Shown here one piece after another: positions 55,030 through 64,000 of a stretch of DNA of 64,000 nt; the stretch's first letter is position 1; each line of letters begins with the position of its first letter. The notes beneath the pieces are model-generated. The model was not told the DNA's origin, searched no databases, and saw nothing but the letters and a program-made list of their open reading frames with translations. This DNA is from Bradyrhizobium septentrionale (lineage in GTDB: Bacteria; Pseudomonadota; Alphaproteobacteria; Rhizobiales; Xanthobacteraceae): assembly GCF_011516645.4 (NCBI RefSeq), contig NZ_CP088285.1, positions 620,001-684,000 of the forward strand. The letters are read 5' to 3'. The position numbers and the translations under genes are program-made.

Positions 55030-55275
55030 AGCGTCTTGTGCGGGCCGTAGCCTTTCGGCGCGTCCTTCCACTGCAGGCCGTTGCGGATGACATAAACGAT
55101 GCCGCTCACGACGCGCCGGTCGTCAACTCTCGGCACGCCAAGCGCCAACGGAAAACACAGCGATATGCGCGCCATCTGGCGCTCGCTCAGCAAAAACAAA
55201 TCACCCATCAAAGCCTCCGAATCCGAGACCTTGAATCACGCATCAATCAAAATTAATAGGTCCTGAGCCTAGTCA
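55030..55275 (-). mobile_element. IS5-family relic, 5' end only
   Basis: The minus strand encodes MMGDLFLLSERQMARISLCF, VPRVDDRRVVSGIVYVIRN and WKDAPKGYGPHKTL, the N-terminus of the same IS5 type whose C-terminus lies at 3550-3718. It breaks off near 55030. The 5' terminus lies near 55275 (GGCTCAGGACCTATTAA on the minus strand). Confidence 0.82.
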
Positions 55276-55289
55276 AGGGCCAACGCGCC

Positions 55290-55559
55290 CCGATCACGTC
55301 AGCCGGCTTCGCCTCAAACAAGAAACAAAAATGGGATAAAGCCGGCGTGAACGGACGCATTCACGACCTGCGCCACACGACCGGCATGCGGACGCTGCGC
55401 GCGACCGGCAATCTGCGCATTGTGTATGAACTGCTCGGCCATTCCACCATTGCCATCACGTCCGAATTCTACACCGACGCGACCGTCGACGACGTCCGCG
55501 CGGCAATGGAGCGCACGGCCGAGGCGCAGCAGCGCCGGCGCGAGCAGCTCGAGGAGTAG
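55290..55559 (+). pseudogene. Tyrosine recombinase, C-terminal fragment
   Basis: The frame reads WDKAGVNGRIHDLRHTTGMR, then LRIVYELLGHSTIAITSEFY, containing the R-H-T, the H and the final Tyr of the recombinase active site. Only about 85 residues remain. It differs from the integrase relic at 6450-6725, so at least two integrases have been present in the region. Confidence 0.75.
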
Positions 55560-55596
55560 CAGGCGCCCAAGGCAATCGAAAACAAGGGCGACGACG

Positions 55597-55821
55597 AATG
55601 AGCCTCGCGCTGCGGCCGACCGAAATCCCGTCCTCAAGGACGGTCAGCAGATCGGCCGCATTTGCTACGCCAGCGAGCGTACACCTGGCGTCTGGCTTTG
55701 GCATGTCCCGGTTCATGTTACCGGCGGCCCGCGGGTCAGCAGCGCGGAGATCCGCGAGCCCGCCCATGCGCGGGGCGATTTTATGCGAGTACCTTGGCAG
55801 GATGATTTCCCGAAGTGCTAG
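55597..55821 (+). pseudogene. Conserved hypothetical protein fragment
   Basis: The frame gives NPVLKDGQQIGRICYASE, TPGVWLWHVPVHVTGG and SSAEIREPAHARGDF, resembling a small family with a PVL-x-DG-x-x-IGRI start and a W-x-W core. No start codon with a ribosome-binding site was found, so it is probably a remnant. Confidence 0.35.
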
Positions 55822-57191
55822 TCAACCGCATGGGAGTCGAGTACGGCCCCCTGCCTGCCGGACCATCCCCTCCTACTGGCCCGCCAAGCGCAAGCGGGAC
55901 GATTTCCCCATCCCGCGGCTGAAGGGTGCCGCGCAAATTCGGATCGCTCGGCTGCGGCGACAGGACGTACAGGAAGGCACTGGCGATCAGGGCAAAGACC
56001 GTCGACCCGATCGCGACGCGCGCGTCGCGGACAGTTTAGGCACTTTGCGGCGGCTCACGCCTTGATCAGCGCCGGCCAGGATGCCTGATATACAAACGAT
56101 AGGCCTCGCATCGACCTTGTTCGCGGCCAGCGCAGTAACCGAGCCGATAGGACGCGCGCCCGATCAAGAAGCAGGAGAACTCCCACAGCGAGGACAAAAG
56201 AAGAATGCATGGAAATTGTAGTCCCAAGATTGCAGCGTCAAACCTAACAATCTTATAGCGGGCGAGATCCCGCTGCCTACCCTATAGGTCGGTAGTTGTC
56301 GCAAGCGCGAGCAACAGTATCAGGTATCAGCAGATGTAAGCGCGCGAGGTTTCGGGCGAAATGTAATCGCAGGGAACTGGAGATTTGCATGCGGCGCGAC
56401 ACGGCCGGCTCTCCCCGGAGAGTTCGGCACTATGGAGTCGTGCTATAGTGAAGAGCTGGCTATGCGGACAGTTAGCGCTTGGTTGATCGCGGGACCCATT
56501 GCGCTCGGCGCAATCGCCGCCTTGGCCATGATAATATCGTTTGGCAACGAGAATACGTAAAAAGCGGGCTTCCTCATCATCGGTGCCACTTCTGGCGATC
56601 ATCACGAGCGTTCTCACCAAAGTTAGGAAGCGACAGGCGCAGGTTAGAGATCTTGCTCAAGCTCTGTATGCGGAGCTCACCCACCTAGTTCTGTCCGAAA
56701 ATCGCTGCCCGAGCAGGTGCCGAGGAACTAGGATACACCCCTGAGGGCCGAGGGTATGTCGGCCCGACGGTCCTACTTCTTCCTCGCCGACGGAAATGAA
56801 CCGTCCGGGCCGAACCACGGCCAGGCGCAGGCGATGCCTTCGCCGTCTCTCGCTGAAACGGTCGCGGACTGGCTGAGGGCAATCCGAAGGAGGACGCGCG
56901 GAGGTGGTGACCGCTTGGCAGAGCTTTGCTAAAGAGCCGGGCGCCCAGCAATGCGGCGCATCCTCCGCAGGCTGTAGGAGACCGTCAACTCTGGCAATGA
57001 AGGGTTCAGCAAGCGGTGGCCAATGATCTGCGGCAGGCGGCGAAAACACGCCAACCGCGCGCGCCAGCGCTGGCGTTCATGCAGGCTAACCTCGATCCCG
57101 GCGCTAGGTTTTTGTCGACGAGACCTGGATTAGAACCAACATGAGCCTGCTGCGGGTAGCGCGCCGGGCCAAAAGTCGACTGACCATGCTA
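55822..57191. other. Degenerate stretch
   Basis: About 1.4 kb. There is a frame for a small membrane segment on the minus strand near 55830-56030 (VAIGSTVFALIASAFLYVLS), a 32-residue hydrophobic frame on the plus strand at 56462-56560 (MRTVSAWLIAGPIALGAIAA) and a hairpin AGCGGG/CCCGCT near 56260. None is strong enough to call a gene. Confidence 0.4.
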
Positions 57192-60100
57192 TCAGAACTT
57201 CACGTTGAAGATGGCATTGAATCCGTTCTGGGTGACGCCTGAGCCGAACTGGCCCTGGTAGGCGATGCCAAGGGTGCTTTCGCGGGAAAGCTGGAAGTTC
57301 AGACCGGATTCGACGAGTGTCACGTCCTTGCCAATGGATACGCCCGAAGCCACAAAAGCGCTGGAACCGGCAGCAAAGCTAGCTGTCGACAGCGGAATGC
57401 GGTCACCAACGGCATGACGCCAGCCAACATCAGCTCGCGCAGTCGTGGCGATGTCGCCAAGTTGAAGACGGGTGGTCCCATAGACGCCAAGGGTGGAGAG
57501 CGTCGTTTGCATCGTGTCGGCGTGAATATCAAGCGCCGCCCCGTTCAATCCCCTCTCGCTAAAAGCATTCGTCGCGACCCGAACATGGGCAAGATTGGCA
57601 TAGGGATCGATCACCGACCAGTTGCCGAGATGGACCTTGTAGCCCAATTCTCCAAAACTCTGGAAAGTGCCCGCATCGTAATCCGAGATCAAGTTGTCGT
57701 TGAACCCCGGGAACGCAACGTTGCGGCTCATCTCAAGATCGTGCCATGTATAGGCAATGCCTGAGCGGAAGGCGATGGCTCCTTCTGGCACGCTCCACTC
57801 GGTGCCGGCATAGGTCCCGAAAGTGTAGTTATCGCTGCGGCCTGATGACGAAGAGGAGCCGACGTTGAAAGTGGAGCGGCTATAGCCTGCAAGAACACCG
57901 AACCGCCAGTCGTCAGATACCGACGCGTCGATCCCGGTCATGAAGCCGCCAATGCCGGATCTGGTGCTTGCGGCATTGCGATCACCCGATTGGCTTGTCC
58001 ATCCGCCAAAAGCAGAACTCCAGGCTGCATAGCGCTGCAAGTCATAGGATGGCAGGTCAGAAGAAGTCGGGCCGGCGCCACGCTGAGTAAGCGAGTGATC
58101 CTTGCCATAGACCGGACAGGGTTGCGTGTTGCGCGACAGTTGCGTCGTACACTTCGTGATTGCCGGTAAGCAACGCGACGCCGCCGGACAACTGCAGCGA
58201 CAGGTTGAACGGCAGTTATCTGCTCAATACCGATGGCCGCTTCACCAATAGCGGGGCTGTCGCGCCGCTCATCGATGGTCGTGACAACAACATAACGGCG
58301 AATGGGGGCTATCTGCAAACGTCCACCGGGCGCTTGCAGGTCGCAGTGAACGATACTGGTGCGTTCAGCCGCCTCGTGGTGCACGGAAGTGCGGCGCTCG
58401 ACGGTACCCTCTCGATCGTGAACGAGCCTTTTAGACTTGTTGCTTTCAGCCAATGATTCGATGAGACGCTGAAATCATTGCCATACCAGCCAGCGATGGC
58501 AGAGCCAGATTTGCCGCCTCGCATCTGCTGAGGACCATAACCCATCACCCCCATCGGCGAGGATGGCGCGCCTCCAAAGGCCTGTTCGAGACGGTCATAC
58601 ACTGCAGAACGCGCATAGAAGCTGTCGTTGACACGCCTGCCCTTCTCCGACGCATAGATGGACGGCGAAAGCTGACGCAGCGCAGATGTCACCCCCGTGC
58701 CGTCGGGCGCGGAGAAGTCGAGTGCCGCGATCAGCGAGTGCAGTCCCGCCGCAGCATTGCCAGCTACCCGATCGAGCGCCGCGCCGACCGGGCGGCCCCA
58801 TAACGCGAATAGGCATCGCTTGGGCGCGAGAGTGTCAACGCGTAGGTGTTGTCGCCCTGAGCTGTCGCGCTCGCCATTAAAGTCGGCGATTGCAGCGATG
58901 TCGTCACCTGTTGCGTCCAATGATGTTACCTTCATAACGGGTTGCAAAGCTTGCGTCCGGCTGTCCCGTTGAGTGACCATTCGCGTCAGGCGTCATACCG
59001 AACGTCAATTTGGTCAGGCGCGGCGAACCCTTCTCGTCAAGTTGGGCGTAATCAGACAGGATGTCCCCTGACAGCGTTGCGCCACCCATCACGTTGATCT
59101 CGCCCACATAACCACTGTTCGACATGTACATCGCCGCGTAACTGCCAGCCAGGCGCCCGGTCAGATCGAACGTGTTGACGAGCGGACCGTCGATTTCGTT
59201 CAGCATCGGGGCCGGGTTATTGCCAATCGTGCGAATATACCCACGATATTCACGGTGATTGCCCATCGCATTGTTGCCAAAGTCGAAGCTTGCTGCGATG
59301 CCATGCTCGCCGAGCGCCTGCACGTCGCGCTAATCAGACTCTGACCGTTGCCGTAGATAGAGTAACCGAACAACTTGCGCCGATCGATGGTATAGCCGAT
59401 ATCCTGCAACGCGGCCAACTCCGCCTCCATGAAAGATCTGTAATTCCGGTATCGCTGGTGGCTCATTAAGCTGTTCTTGAGCTCGCTATGCGAGACGAAG
59501 GCTGCATCCGGCGACCCGTCCTCATGCATCGCCTACACGGGAATACCGGGCATGGCGCCGGCCAGCACTTCACTCATATGCTTCCCGGCGAAATAGCCCT
59601 GATCGCGGCGCAGGTCGAAAACGTTGTCAGCTCGCGGGTTGGCGCAGCCGGAGCAATAGATCGCCTGTCCCGGCTTGGCTTGTTTGCCATTGTCATCGTG
59701 CAAATGGTCCGTCCAGGCATTTATCGCTTCGGGGAAATGCGGCGATGCTTCGTAGCCGTCAATAGTACTGGCGATTCCCATCTGATGGGCGATCTCATGA
59801 ATCATAACGGGTGCGAGACCTATCGTTGGCGTCATCGGTAATTGCGAAGGGATGTATGCTTCGGCTGAAAACCCCATCTGTCCGATCGCAACCATGCCAT
59901 GCGCCCCGTAGGTCAGCGAGCCGGGATCCTGCCTCGTGAGTGCCGCCTGCACCTTGTTCCCGCCATCGGTTGACGATTGGATAGAGGCCCATGCGTTGTC
60001 AATGGCAATCCTGGCGACGTTGACGATGGCCGGCGATTGACCCGGTATGACCTTAATGATTTCAGCCCAATACTGAATCGCAGCCAGTGAATGATCTATT

Positions 60101-60303
60101 TCCCATTGCGGCAAATTCCGCAGTGCGCGCTGCTCGTCACCTGGGCCACAACAAAAAGGGCCATCTCCGACACCGAATATCCGCGCCCGTATGAATGGCA
60201 CGCCGTTCGAATCGGTGACATCGTAGGTTTCAACAGCCCCGCTGGGCGAACCGAGCAACGCGTGAACCGCAAGCACGATGGTCGTCATTGTCTTCGTTTT
60301 CAT
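57192..60303 (-). pseudogene. Metalloprotease-passenger autotransporter (type V secretion), scrambled
   Basis: It starts with a signal peptide (TMTTIVLAVHALLGSPSGAV). The passenger has a zinc protease motif HEIAHQMG in PVMIHEIAHQMGIAS (about 59790). It then breaks into several frames: [52 protein letters not shown]. The C-terminal beta barrel (SAFGGWTSQSGDRNAASTRS ... GFNAIFNVKF, final Phe) is open from 58040 to 57192. Frameshifts or junctions occur near 59530, 59300, 58900 and 58800, and an inverted piece lies at 58205-58440. In intact form such a protein would display a protease on the cell surface. Confidence 0.75.
58205..58440 (+). other. Inverted segment of the autotransporter passenger
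   Basis: On the plus strand, opposite to the rest of the gene, the frame reads YLLNTDGRFTNSGAVAPLID, GGYLQTSTGRLQVAVNDTG and LVVHGSAALDGTLSIV, a beta-helix and autochaperone-like passenger sequence. On the minus strand this interval is not native. The edges are near 58205 and 58440. Confidence 0.65.
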
Positions 60304-61212
60304 ACTACACATTCTATTCTAGGCTTTTGATTGCAGGCGTGCTTTGCCATCGAGCTTCGAGCGCGTGTGCACAGCAGATGCGTGAGCGGAGCGCGACCGC
60401 TATTGGTTACGGAGGCCGCACGCCTTTGCGGCCATAACCTGACGGCAGCGTCGCAATATGAAAGGAAGGCTATAATCCTAGGACGACATTGATGAATCCA
60501 ATCCACCCACAGAGGCGCGTCGTCGCCATCGCTGATGCCTTTGACTTCCACTTTTCGGGGCTCAACTCTGGCGCATCACGCTTGTCATTTGCGGCCAGCT
60601 GAGCTGCGGCTCGCCATGACCGGATATCACCGCCTGATGCCTGCGGCGGCCGGCGCGATGTCGGCCGTTTTCAAGGTGCCATCAACAATGCAAGCTCCCA
60701 TTACGTTTGATCGCACGAAGATCTTATTCTGCAGGGAACAATCTCGACAAAGCATGCAGCTTCACGCAACTACCACGCGGTGGAGCAAAAAGCCGGGCCA
60801 ATCGCCTGACACTTCCGCGCACGCGCAGCCAGCTGAACGCAGCATGCACGCATGGCGGCCCTTCTGTGTGAAAGCAGGCCTTCTGTTCGGTGACTGCCAA
60901 TGTTGTCGCAAACTCGCCATCGCGCAGGACCACAACGACTGCCCGCGCCCGATGGCTGCAGCGGTTTCCTTTATTCATTTTTGCGGGCGATTGCCGCGAT
61001 CAGTGCAAGGCTTGAATCGGGCTGCACGAAGCAGGCATTTTTATTGCACGCGTTACGATGGGCTTCGTCGTGACATGCTTCATCTACATCTGGGAAATCG
61101 GCGCGCGGCCTGGCCGCCTCAAGATAGACGGCGTGTAGGTTAGATGGAGAGCAACGCGCGCGACCTGGCTGGCCGAAGTCTTCGGCCAGATCGCGACCGA
61201 GATGGATCGGGG
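60304..61212. other. Non-coding or degenerate stretch
   Basis: About 900 bases. A long plus-strand frame (60535-61143) has a Cys/His-rich, unstructured translation and no family resemblance; it is taken as chance. The left part should contain the autotransporter promoter. Confidence 0.4.
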
Positions 61213-62418
61213 ATGGCCAGTCAATTCACTCCGGAGCATCGAAAGCCGATTCTCGTTGCGCCGGACGAAAGCCTGACCGGCAGCGCCGTGTTGGGCGCAA
61301 CGATCGGCAATATTCTCGAATTTTACGACTTCGGGACCTATAGCTTTTTCGCAATCCAGATCGGTCAGGCGTTCTTCCCGGCGAGCGACCCGTTTGCCAG
61401 CCTCATGCTGTCGCTCGCGACGTTTGGCGCGGGTTTTGTAACCAGACCGATCGGGGCCATCGTGCTCGGCTCGTACTCGGATCGGGTCGGGCGCCGGCCC
61501 GCGATGAATGCCAGCTTTGCCATGATGAGCGCCGCGATCCTCGCGTTAGCTGTTACGCCATCGTACGAGACGATAGGAATTGGCGCTCCGTTACTGGCCA
61601 TTTTCGCACGTTTGGTGCAGGGCTTCGCTCTGGGAGGTGAGGTCGGTCCGACTACTGCCTATTTGATGGAAGCGGCCCCGGCCGAAGCCCGGGGTCTTGC
61701 TGTCTCGTTTCAGCCTGCCAGCCAACAGATAGCTGCAACCGCCGGAGCGCTGGTTGGAGAAATACTCTCCCTCGCGATGACAAGTGAGGCACTGGACGCG
61801 TACGGTTGGCGGATCGCGTTCTTGCTCGGCGCCGCCACGCTGCCGTTCGGACTTTGGCTGCGGAGCGCCCTGCCGGAGACATTACACCGCCCGGAAGCTT
61901 CGGCTCCCGTCGTCGAGAGTGCGAAGAGATTGCGTGCCGTCCGCCGCATGATGAGCTTGGGACTCGTCATTTTGGCCAGCTGCACAATTTTTACCTACAT
62001 CACGGAATACATGACCACCTATGCGCTGAATACCTTGCAAGTTTCTGCGCCTCTCGCCTTCGCCACCACGCTCGTCAGCAATGCAGTAGGAATTGGCGCC
62101 GCACTGCTGGGCGGTTGGCTCGCGGATCGTGCCGGACGCCGGCACATCATGATATGGCCGCAGGTCACCGCGCTGCTGATGACCTATCCGGTGTTCTGGT
62201 GGATCGTAGAGAGCCGCAGTGCCATCGCACTTCTCGGAGGCCTCGGCGCGCTCACCTTCATCGGAACGGTCCCGTATAGCGCCTTCTATGTGAGCATGGC
62301 CGAAGGTTTGCCCAAGAACATCCGCGGCGGCGCCTTCGCGACGATTTACGCTTTTGCGATAGCGATCTTCGGTGGCACAGCTCAACCCATCGTCACCTGG
62401 TTGATCCACGTTAGGTGA
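61213..62418 (+). pseudogene. MHS-family (metabolite:H+ symporter) MFS transporter, C-terminally truncated
   Basis: About 400 residues from the ATG at 61213. Motifs: LGATIGNILEFYDFGTYSFF, the loop DRVGRRPAMNASF, and RLVQGFALGGEVGPTTAYLM, characteristic of MHS transporters such as ProP, CitA and KgtP. Around ten transmembrane helices are present. The frame stops at 62418 after IVTWLIHVR, where the last helices should follow; the next gene's native sequence begins at about 62411, so a deletion joined the two. It probably carried an organic acid or osmolyte. Confidence 0.82.
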
Positions 62419-62848
62419 TGCGGTAAAGAGGGCGCAAAAGGCGTTGATTGAGCGATATTATCTTCCTCTCGGAACAGATGACGGCATCTTCGGACCTGTG
62501 ACCCGAAAGGCGGTCAGAAGTTATCAAACTGATCGATCCGTAGGGCATGACTGGGCGTTCTCGTTTCCCCTAAAAGTTGACGGCATCGTGGGGCCGGCGA
62601 CTTGGTTCAGGCTAACGCCAGAGACGGTCAAGAAGGGCTCAAAGGGCAGCGGTGTGAGGCTCCTCCAGGAGATACTCAAACACTATGCGGACCCTCAGCT
62701 TGATCCTGGGGCCGTAGACGGCGATTTTGGCCCGCACACTGAGGCTGCGGTGAAGGTATTCCAGGCATCTCACGTTGATTTCGATGGTACCCCGTTGAAG
62801 GCTGACGGAATTGTCGGCCCCAAGACGTGGGCCGCCCTCTGGAGTTGA
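62411..62848 (+). pseudogene. Peptidoglycan-binding domain protein, N-terminally truncated
   Basis: Two PG_binding_1 repeats: first VKRAQKALIERYYLPLG with DDGIFGPVTRKAVRSYQ, second VRLLQEILKHYADPQLDPGA with DGDFGPHTEAAVKVFQ, each followed by a DGIVGPxTW segment. There is no start codon upstream in the frame and no signal peptide, so the N-terminus (perhaps a hydrolase or a secretion signal) has been lost at the MHS junction. The repeats themselves are intact. Confidence 0.75.
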
Positions 62849-63485
62849 TCGAGCGCGTTTTAACTTCGACATGAAGCAAAGGGAGTTCAAAAGCGTCACA
62901 ACGACCAGCGCGCGCGAACAGCGTTAGGATCAAAGAGCCCCTTTTGGGATGAGGGTAAGGTCCTCGGGCCCCGCCCTCGCCCCGATAAAAAGCTGAACGT
63001 CCATGACCAACGAAGTGTCGGCGTAGCTTGCTGAGATCCTGGGTAGCTTAGTCAATTCTAATCCAACTGCGGCTCCGAAACGGTTTCACACGCGCCCGCT
63101 ACGCGGTTCGTGCCCACCAAGTCGCCCGAGCAACAGAGTTGCAGTATCCGCGTCTTGTTGCGGGGGTAGATGAAATGCGCAATCAGGGGCGCTCAGCGCC
63201 TGATTTTCGTGGTCGGCCCACCGCGAGCGGCGATCGCCTGTTCATGTCCATCGCCTGTTCATGTCCCCGGGGTGCGCCAATCAGGCGTAAAACTCTAAGT
63301 ACCTGGCCCCAAAGTCGGGATCCATGTCAGATGCCCAATGCGGCACCTGCACCAGAGATTTAGTTGCGGCTGTTCTACGCCAGCGCTTGGCCGGCCGTCC
63401 AATCCATGACGGCCGGCACAAGCCTTAACTATAGATGAACTGGTTTCTCTCAGGGGGCCTGGCCAGCCCTGCCCCCTGAGGTATG
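62849..63485. other. Non-coding gap
   Basis: About 640 bases. No gene supported. Near 63235-63265 there is a tandem duplication (CTGTTCATGTCCATCGC then CTGTTCATGTCCCCGG). A stem GGGGGCCTGGCCAGC...GCCCCCTGAG lies before the GNAT stop. Confidence 0.4.
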
Positions 63486-64000
63486 CTAGCGCTCCATCTC
63501 GCCCATAAGGATTTCATCTGGAGCGTATCGTGGATTGGAAATGAGAGTCCGCATTTCCGCATTCTTGTCCTCGTCCGTAAACCGGAATCCCTTCTTGTAG
63601 AAAAATTCTGAAGCTCCCTCATCTTGAGAGAGAAGGGATAGCGTGGAAAGGCCCGCGGACTCCCTAATGTGATCGGCGACTGCGATCATAGCCGTCCCGA
63701 CCCCCTTGTACCTCGACCGGCCGACATTCTCTATGGTGAGAATTCGCAAATTGTCGCGCCCCGGCGCCACGGTCATACTTCCCACCTTATTGCGTTCATT
63801 GGCATCAGAAAACAAAGAAACGCTTTGGGCGTTGCCAATATTGCTACTTACTCTGTGTAGCCTGACTGACTCACCTGTCCTCTTGTCAACAGCGAAAGAG
63901 GCTGGCCCTTCAGCAGCTAAAGCGGCCGTAAAAGCAGTTGTATCTGCGCCAGAAGTGCCGGCCAACGCATCGCGCTGCTGGTCCACACTTTGCCCGTAGG
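63486..64000 (-). CDS. GNAT-family acetyltransferase, 5' end outside the window
   Basis: The frame is open at the right edge. A GNAT fold is seen: MTVAPGRDNLRILTIENVG (beta strand 4), RYKGVGTAMIAVADHI (acetyl-CoA loop, consensus Q/R-x-x-G-x-G/A) and EGASEFFYKKGFRFTDED. The N-terminal part (LAGTSGADTTAFTAALAAEG) is Ala/Thr-rich and unstructured, as in secreted effectors, but this is only suggestive. GNAT proteins acetylate amines on metabolites or proteins; substrate unknown. Confidence 0.75.
   Translation of the reverse strand, partial: YGQSVDQQRDALAGTSGADTTAFTAALAAEGPASFAVDKRTGESVRLHRVSSNIGNAQSVSLFSDANERNKVGSMTVAPGRDNLRILTIENVGRSRYKGVGTAMIAVADHIRESAGLSTLSLLSQDEGASEFFYKKGFRFTDEDKNAEMRTLISNPRYAPDEILMGEMER

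Noticed and set aside
60535..61143. 202-codon plus-strand open frame before the MHS transporter
   Set aside because: Cys/His-rich, no domain, no ribosome-binding site and no homology recognised; probably chance.
1..64000. CRISPR array, tRNA or rRNA genes
   Set aside because: No regularly spaced repeats, no cloverleaf with conserved TTCGA arm and no rRNA-like segment were recognised in reading both strands; a tRNA could still be missed without a covariance search.

Overview
The window looks like part of the symbiosis island of a Bradyrhizobium-type alphaproteobacterium. The supporting signs are a well-preserved tts box (the type III secretion regulator TtsI site), a NifA/sigma-54 promoter with an upstream activator site, a ROSE-type RNA thermometer before a small heat-shock gene, plant cell-wall pectin enzymes, a phasin, high G+C, and heavy loading with IS66, IS21, IS3, IS5, IS110 and IS1380 elements. 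No rRNA, tRNA or CRISPR array was seen. The species is an inference from this mix, not read from a marker gene.

Layout. 1-3.0 kb: the 3' end of an M24 metallopeptidase, then a translationally coupled GHMP kinase and PLP cysteine-synthase-fold enzyme. 3.2-12.4 kb: nested insertions, with an IS66 inside an IS5 relic, an integrase relic, and an IS21 whose istA is split by a second IS66 that carries a passenger gene. 12.4-22.5 kb: a degraded defence island (helicase fragment, broken MntA/HepT pair, HEPN-like protein, SEC-C protein, qatA with truncated qatB, TM0106-type nuclease), interrupted by an IS3 that itself contains an IS110. 22.5-27.9 kb: a third IS66 with a different passenger, an IS21 relic, and a DDE-integrase-type element inserted into that relic's terminal repeats. 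27.9-32.5 kb: a tts box driving a destroyed short gene, then a polygalacturonase-pectinesterase pair split by an IS1380. 33.6-40.6 kb: an amino-acid and peptide cluster (Asp/Glu racemase, divergent Lrp regulator, MFS, DUF3088, LysR, prolyl oligopeptidase), mostly decayed by frameshifts. 40.9-47.1 kb: small genes (cold-shock protein, phasin), then an SDR-oleate hydratase operon. 47.4-48.0 kb: sigma-54 promoter signals, one followed by an intrinsic terminator about 70-100 nt downstream of the predicted start. 48.2-51.8 kb: an IS3 relic and further defence or toxin relics (Fic, CAP12-like TIR, ADP-ribosyltransferase-like). 52.5-55.0 kb: a ROSE/Hsp20 module. 55.0-64 kb: IS5 and integrase relics, a scrambled protease-autotransporter gene containing an inverted segment, a truncated MHS transporter joined to a truncated peptidoglycan-binding protein, and a GNAT protein running off the end.

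Broken genes outnumber intact ones. The genes most likely still functional are the GHMP kinase/PLP pair, the HEPN-like and SEC-C genes, qatA, pectinesterase, polygalacturonase, Asp/Glu racemase, Lrp, cold-shock protein, phasin, oleate hydratase, SDR, the first Hsp20, and the transposases. All family calls are made by reading the translated sequence and recalling motifs; no database search was run.
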